From positions 140,702 through 204,701 of the forward strand of contig CAJUBP010000003.1 of assembly GCA_910584585.1 (NCBI GenBank): a stretch of 64,000 bases of DNA, read 5' to 3'. This document shows positions 60,076-64,000 of this stretch, piece by piece; within the stretch, counting starts at the first letter, position 1, and the number at the start of each line of letters is the position of its first letter. The notes beneath the pieces are model-generated. The model saw only the letters and a list, made by a program, of their open reading frames with translations, made no database searches and was not told the origin of the DNA. A program made the translations under genes and the position numbers. The DNA is from an uncultured Lachnospiraceae bacterium. Its GTDB lineage: Bacteria > Bacillota > Clostridia > Lachnospirales > Lachnospiraceae.

Positions 60076-60971
60076 AATGACCTCCATCCACTAATTATAG
60101 TCCATTCTCTTTGCCACTCATCCTCATTCACAATCGCTTCAAATACAGGCTCAAGAAAAGTCTGTATTTCCTCAATGACCGCCGAAAACTCAAGCGTATT
60201 ATCTTTTATGGTTTTCAAGAAATATTTCCACCGCTTCTGCATGTCCGCATCTTCGGCAATGGAAACAACACGCTTAAAACTATTCCTGTCGTAGTGAGTC
60301 CCTCGCCGCTGCAAAGTTTCAAAGATAGCAGCTTACAATTTCGCTCCGTCAAAATCAAAGGTCCTTGCAAGATAGTAAATATCGTAAAAGTCTTTCATCC
60401 TGCCAGTTAGTTCAAACCGTTGCAGGATAGCATCAAATTTTTCCGCAACGGTACTTTCAAGTGAATAGGTGAAAATAACAGGAGCTTCAAAGTCTGGAAG
60501 CTGTGTTTGAATTTTCTGTTCCATAGCATGAGGAACAATAACATCGCCTATTCCCATATCTATATTGAACGGAACACGAACATTTTTTATCTTCCCGATG
60601 ATTTGGGCACTGATACCGTGATATTTTCTCTGCGGTGAAATTTCTTCAAATCCGCTTGCCGTCATCTCAATATAGTCATTTCCTGTTGGGACTTTAAGGA
60701 TTTCATCTATCAGAGTTTCAACAACATTTATGGAGTTTGACATATCCCTAAGAAGAAAGTCCACATCAATGGTCGCTCTACTTTCAAAATTGGTAAGCGT
60801 ATAAATAAACAGACCACCTTTAAGAACAAGGAATTTTTTCAGTCCAGACTTTGAGAGCTTCCGCAAAAACTCTTCCTGCATAAAAAGCTGTAGGCACTGC
60901 TGATAGCTGATACCAGCCGCCTTCGCTTTGTTCCTAAGCTTTGCCAAAACAGATGCCGCAATGTCAGCCAT
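60072..60971 (-). pseudogene. abiEii: AbiEii nucleotidyltransferase toxin, interrupted by in-frame TAA
   Basis: A 300-codon frame with one internal stop. The first 212 residues carry the nucleotidyltransferase core: FLVLKGGLFIYTLTNFESRA then TIDVDFLLRDM (GG...DxD, about 43-75) and later the SLESTVAEKFDAILQR (Lys of the active site) helix. After DFDGAKL comes TAA (60333-60335) and then AAIFETLQRRGTHYDRNSFK to the natural end. CAA to TAA would explain it. AbiEii-type toxins add nucleotides to tRNA ends; without the last ~86 residues it is probably inactive. The start overlaps the abiEi stop as TGATG. Confidence 0.88.
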
Positions 60972-61579
60972 CACAACCACACTCCAATCAAATCTTTTAC
61001 TTTTTTCTGAACTCTCAATACCTTTGCGTATTCCATAAGGTTAGGAATATTCTTTTGAGGGTCTTTAACATAGCTTTGGATAGCCTTATTAAAAACTTCT
61101 TTATCCATCCTGTTCATATTCCGCAGAATGTCGCAAATCGTTCGGTCACGGTCATAGATTCTGATTTTTATATAATCAATTTCTCCTGTTGTTTCACCCA
61201 ATGTTACCAATGGCGGCTCAACTCGATATGCCTTTACGAACGGATAATCAATGCTTGTACGGTTTCTCGAAACATTCTTATCAATGGTAATACTCCATTC
61301 AGCGGGATTGCGGTCACTGTATCGGTAATAGAATAGAGCTGTTTCCATACAGAGCACTGCGTCTGGGAACATACCTTTAATAATTCGGACTTCTGTTTTT
61401 GTCGTTGCTTCTACCCAAGCATAATAACCTCTTTTGATTTTTTCGATATGTCCATTGTTCAGCAATTTTTGAATATCTCGATAAAATAGTTTTTCTTCTT
61501 TCAGTTGTGATGTGGTCATAATATAATCATATTTTGAAAAAACTCCTCTGAGAAATTTCTTATCTTCACGATTAAGCAT
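60971..61579 (-). CDS. abiEi: AbiEi antitoxin and repressor
   Basis: A 202-residue AbiEi antitoxin. The N-terminal winged helix is KFLRGVFSKYDYIMTTSQLK, then KLLNNGHIEKIKRGYY (about 33-48); the C-terminal AbiEi domain includes GMFPDAVLCMETALFYYRYS and RIYDRDRTICDILRNMNRMD (about 139-158). Known AbiEi proteins bind repeats in their own promoter and repress the operon, and also counter the toxin. It is the first gene of the operon, with AGAGGTG before the ATG and a promoter plus two 20-bp repeats upstream. It appears intact. Confidence 0.92.
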   Translation of the reverse strand: MLNREDKKFLRGVFSKYDYIMTTSQLKEEKLFYRDIQKLLNNGHIEKIKRGYYAWVEATTKTEVRIIKGMFPDAVLCMETALFYYRYSDRNPAEWSITIDKNVSRNRTSIDYPFVKAYRVEPPLVTLGETTGEIDYIKIRIYDRDRTICDILRNMNRMDKEVFNKAIQSYVKDPQKNIPNLMEYAKVLRVQKKVKDLIGVWL

Positions 61580-61618
61580 AAATTCACCTCTGCACTAAAC
61601 GCAACATTGTTAATCAAA

Positions 61619-61715
61619 CGATTGTGTAGTTTAGTACATTATAGCCTTTTTTCAAGACAAAGTCAATGGCATCTAACCAATCAATATCAATTATTCGGTC
61701 GTGTGGTTTAGTACA
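61619..61715 (-). promoter_or_regulatory. abiE-gaj operon promoter with two 20-bp operator-like repeats
   Basis: The minus strand has -35 TTGACT (61661-61666), exactly 17 bases, and -10 TATAAT (61638-61643). A repeat TGTACTAAACTACACAATCG (61638-61619) begins on the last base of the -10, and a second copy TGTACTAAACCACACGACCG (61715-61696, 3 differences) lies about 30 bases upstream of the -35. A repressor bound to the first copy would block RNA polymerase. AbiEi is the natural candidate. Confidence 0.88.
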
Positions 61716-61721
61716 GAAAAA

Positions 61722-61751
61722 GAGCTTGTCCAACTTTTTTCAGACAAGCTC
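61722..61751 (-). terminator. rho-independent terminator
   Basis: Minus strand GAGCTTGTC-TGAAAAAAGTTG-GACAAGCTC with perfect 9-bp arms followed by TTTTTC. It ends the small remnant gene at 61758 and also insulates the abiE promoter from upstream transcription. Confidence 0.85.
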
Positions 61752-61757
61752 ATTCTT

Positions 61758-61990
61758 TCACGCTTCATAGTTATAATAGACATCTGCATCCGCTACCGCA
61801 TAGAGGTTTATCCATCTCGGGATGCCGCCAAGCTCGATAAAATAAGGCTTTCTGCCGCCTTTCCTATATCTTTCCTCATCCCGCTTTCCAATCCTTTCAT
61901 AGCTGACAAAGCTATGTACAGATAAGCCGAAAGCACTGGCTTGTCCGCATAGGGCTTGATTTGGAACATTTCTGAGCACAATGTAGGTAC
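61758..61990 (-). pseudogene. C-terminal remnant of an element gene at the cassette border
   Basis: About 75 codons, beginning within the right 27-bp repeat (TYIVLRNVPNQALCGQASAF) and ending RWINLYAVADADVYYNYEA, then a terminator. Upstream of the repeat the frame runs into the catalase gene on the other strand, so the true 5' end is missing. The sequence reads like a conserved protein (GKRDEERYRKGGRKPYFIEL), but I do not recognise it. It marks the end of the inserted element. Confidence 0.5.
61962..61988 (+). repeat. 27-bp direct repeat, right copy (defence cassette border)
   Basis: Identical to 56818-56844 in the same direction. On its right the sequence turns at once into manganese catalase codons (GGT ACA GAA GAA, residues GTEE). 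The last bases (TGTAGGT) may be the true crossover core, because they also fit the catalase reading (N-V-G-T). Confidence 0.88.
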
Positions 61991-62405
61991 AGAAGAACTG
62001 GCCCATATGGAAATGATCTGCGCCATTGTCTACCAGTTGACAAAAGACCTGTCCCCGGAAGAAATCAAATCTTCCGGCTTCGACAAATATTATGTAGATC
62101 ACACCTTGGCGTTATGGCCCCAGGCGGCCGGGGGAATTCCTTTTAATGCCTGTGAATTCCAATCCAAGGGCGATCCCATCACCGATTTGACCGAAGATTT
62201 GGCGGCAGAACAGAAAGCCCGCAGCACCTATGACAACATTCTGCGTCTTGTAAAAGACCAGGAGGTTGCAGACCCCATCCGGTTCTTACGGGCTCGTGAA
62301 ATCGTCCATTTCCAGCGTTTCGGCGAAGGCTTAAGGATTGTGCAGGATCACCTGGATTCCAAAAATTTCTATGCGGCAAATCCAGCGTTTGACTGCAGGA
62401 AATAA
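61983..62405 (+). pseudogene. C-terminal part of a CotJC-type manganese catalase
   Basis: About 140 codons from VGTEELAHMEMICAIVYQLT to the end AANPAFDCRK. The metal-binding EELAH (ExxH) motif and the second one in REIVHFQRFGE are present, and the Ala/Pro-rich WPQAAGGIPFNACEFQSKGD matches the family. The N-terminal part with the other metal ligands is missing: upstream, the frame meets TAG within 10 codons and the DNA belongs to the inserted element. CotJC-like catalases are spore coat proteins in Clostridia. The missing part may lie left of the window. Confidence 0.9.
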
Positions 62406-62632
62406 CGTCCAAAGAAAAATTTGAATTTTCTGGCAGAGAATTGCGGAGGAAGGCGGCTCTTGCCGCCGCCCTCTCCCAATGCTTTTCTTTCTACATAATC
62501 CGCCCTTAAAATCGCCGTTTTTTATTTGGCAAAGATAGCTGCCGTTCATGTTATTGCCTTTTGCATCCACTCTACGACGGTGGACGCGCATCAGCATGAC
62601 TATCATATCCGGGTAGTGACAGACGCCTTTAT

Positions 62633-63514
62633 TCAGAACCGGTCTTTTCTCAGCAGCAAAATCACTACAAGCGCCGTAAGCAATTCTGCAAAGAGCATAA
62701 CATACCAAATGGACGCGCTTCCGAAAATCACAGGAAACAGGTACAGAAATATCGCTGAGAGCAGAACGCTCTGAAGCAGCGATACCATCAGGGAAGCTTT
62801 TTTTCGCTGAACTGCCTGCAAATAATAGGTTGCGTAGACATTAAAGGGAAGAAACAGCAGGCAGGTAAAATACCTCCGCAGGATGCCCGGAGCCACTGCC
62901 AGTATTTCTGCTGATGGTTTCATATAGAGCCTTACAATCTGTGAGGGCATGAGCAATGCGATTGCCATTACTGCCAATCCGATCCCGGCAGCTACATAAC
63001 AGCCCAGGTTTCGTATCTGCCGTACCCTGTCCGCGTTTCCAGCCCCCATATTTTCCGCGACAATCGGCTGGGCGGCATTGCCGATTCCGTAGCTGAACGT
63101 CTGCACCAATGTGAATAGGTTCCCGGCAACGCCGTATACCGCCAGTTCGTTGTTCCCAAGATACCGCACAATCTGATTGTTGAACAGTACGACCACGATC
63201 CCCATCCCCACGGAGCAAAAAAAGGAAGAAAAGCCGATAGACGCAATCTTTGCACCCCGCTTCCAAAAAGAAGAAAATCTTGTAAACGCTATCGTATTTT
63301 TTGGGGAAAACAGATGCGCCAACTGAATCAGAAACACAATACCATGCCCAGCCACGGTAGCAATGGCCGCTCCCTCAATGCCCAGGCCAGAGCAGTTTGA
63401 AATCGTGTCAATTTCAGGGAACCGATCAGACAATTGCCGGATTGATAAAAATATCTTAAAAAAATTTATACGGCAAAAGAGCCAGAGGATTAACCTCTGG
63501 TTTCTCTTCTGCAT
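62633..63514 (-). pseudogene. MATE-family efflux transporter lacking its N-terminal half
   Basis: The open frame has 293 codons, but clear MATE sequence starts only near GLGIEGAAIATVAGHGIVFL (about 63410) and runs to the end. Visible marks are the conserved FTLVQTFSYGIGNAAQPIVA and NMGAGNADRVRQ of the second half. The first ~40 residues (MQKRNQRLILWLFCRINFFK and on) are unrelated and run into the terminator of the next gene. MATE proteins need two six-helix halves (about 450 residues), so this is a broken gene. Confidence 0.83.
63482..63500 (-). terminator. rho-independent terminator after the transketolase gene
   Basis: Perfect 7-bp arms CCAGAGG-TTAAT-CCTCTGG on the minus strand followed by CTCTTTTG. 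It lies inside the open frame given for the broken MATE gene, confirming that the first part of that frame is not natural coding sequence. Confidence 0.78.
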
Positions 63515-63557
63515 GATATCTCTTCTACATTGGCTGTATCAATATAAAATTTCATTA

Positions 63558-64000
63558 TCATTCTTCCTTCATCATTTCTTTCGCGGCAGAAATCACATGC
63601 TCCGCTGTAAGCCCATATTCTTTGAGAAGTTCGTCAGAAGAGCCGGATTTTCCAAATTTATCCTGGACGCCAATCCGCTTCACCGGAACTGGATATTTGT
63701 CTGTCACCACTTCGCAGACTGCGGCGCCAAGGCCTCCGTAGATATTCGCCTCTTCAAAGGTGATGATCTTCTTTGTCTTTCTTGCGCATTCTACAATCAA
63801 ATCTTCATCCAGGGGTTTGATCGTATGAATGTTTACCACTTGCGCCTCTATCCCATCCTTTTTCAGAATTTCGGCCGCTTCTATGGCTTTCGGCACCATA
63901 AGCCCTGTTGCTATAATAGTGATATCTTTGCCTTCCCTTACAAGTTCGGTAGTGTCAAATCCTACCTGATTTTTTGTTATTAAAACCTTGATTTTGGGGA
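63558..64000 (-). CDS. transketolase C-terminal subunit (partial, cut by window edge)
   Basis: The open frame reaches the window edge. It reads KVLITKNQVGFDTTELVREG, then IATGLMVPKAIEAAEILKKD, NIHTIKPLDEDLIVECARKT and ends SAAKEMMKEE. This is the transketolase C-terminal domain, which helps bind the acceptor substrate and forms the dimer; in Clostridia the enzyme is often split into two genes. The preceding pyrimidine-binding part lies to the right. It is probably ordinary chromosomal sequence flanking the accessory region. Confidence 0.9.
   Translation of the reverse strand, partial: PKIKVLITKNQVGFDTTELVREGKDITIIATGLMVPKAIEAAEILKKDGIEAQVVNIHTIKPLDEDLIVECARKTKKIITFEEANIYGGLGAAVCEVVTDKYPVPVKRIGVQDKFGKSGSSDELLKEYGLTAEHVISAAKEMMKEE

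Noticed and set aside
63363..63983. 206-codon plus-strand open frame
   Set aside because: It runs opposite to the transketolase and MATE genes and crosses a terminator hairpin.
1..64000. CRISPR arrays, tRNA or rRNA genes
   Set aside because: No regularly spaced long repeats and no recognisable tRNA or rRNA sequence were seen on either strand.

Overview
The window looks like a stretch of accessory DNA from a spore-forming, gut-type Firmicute, most likely a Lachnospiraceae relative. The grounds are AGGAGG-type ribosome sites, many Clostridia-type mobile-element genes, and a fragment of a CotJC-like manganese catalase at the right. No rRNA, tRNA or CRISPR array was seen. The organism call is an inference from gene families.

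Region 1 (1-28.9 kb, all minus strand) is most of a tailed (siphovirus-type) prophage. Read in transcription order (right to left) it holds early genes (sigma-like regulator, DUF2800 and DUF2815 recombination pair, family A DNA polymerase, primase-helicase, VRR-NUC nuclease, SNF2-type helicase), an ArpU/RinA-like late regulator, HNH endonuclease and small terminase. A roughly 7.5-kb block follows with two DNA methyltransferases, an amidoligase, a gamma-glutamylcyclotransferase-like protein and DUF4314. Then come large terminase, portal, ClpP-like protease, HK97 capsid, head-tail joining proteins, major tail protein, tail chaperone pair with a -1 frameshift site, and tape measure (cut by the left edge). 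Integrase, repressor and lysis genes are not in view and may lie left of the window. Two or three hairpin terminators close the right side near 29 kb.

Region 2 (29.4-45.8 kb) is a two-component-system island. A response regulator and kinase head a plus-strand operon (acyltransferase-like membrane protein, nitroreductase, flavodoxin). Two minus-strand operons carry a metallophosphoesterase, a nonsense-broken acyltransferase, a lipid kinase, an anchored flavodoxin, a DUF4405 protein and a TSUP permease; and a MacB-like ABC transporter, a heterodimeric ABC exporter, a divergent Sir2 protein and a lone winged-helix protein. All three promoters carry 11-bp TTGAG tandem repeats exactly 15 nt before the -10 box, so one regulator probably controls the whole island.

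Region 3 (45.8-56.8 kb) is debris and live parts of integrative elements: a truncated serine recombinase, a small SHOCT-like protein, a sigma-like regulator, an ABC-2/lipoprotein/two-component operon with its own 11-bp repeat code (TTTAG), a hairpin-rich non-coding stretch and ParB.

Region 4 (56.8-62.0 kb) is the most interesting part. A visibly AT-rich cassette between two perfect 27-bp direct repeats carries a single, fully start-stop-overlapping operon abiEi-abiEii-gajA-gajB. It joins an AbiE toxin-antitoxin system to a Gabija-like pair (OLD-type ATPase/TOPRIM nuclease plus UvrD-like helicase) behind one strong promoter flanked by two 20-bp repeats. The AbiEii toxin gene has an in-frame stop codon. 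The right repeat abuts a manganese catalase gene that has lost its N-terminal half.

Region 5 (62-64 kb) holds the catalase remnant, a MATE transporter lacking its N-terminal half, and the C-terminal part of a transketolase running off the right edge.
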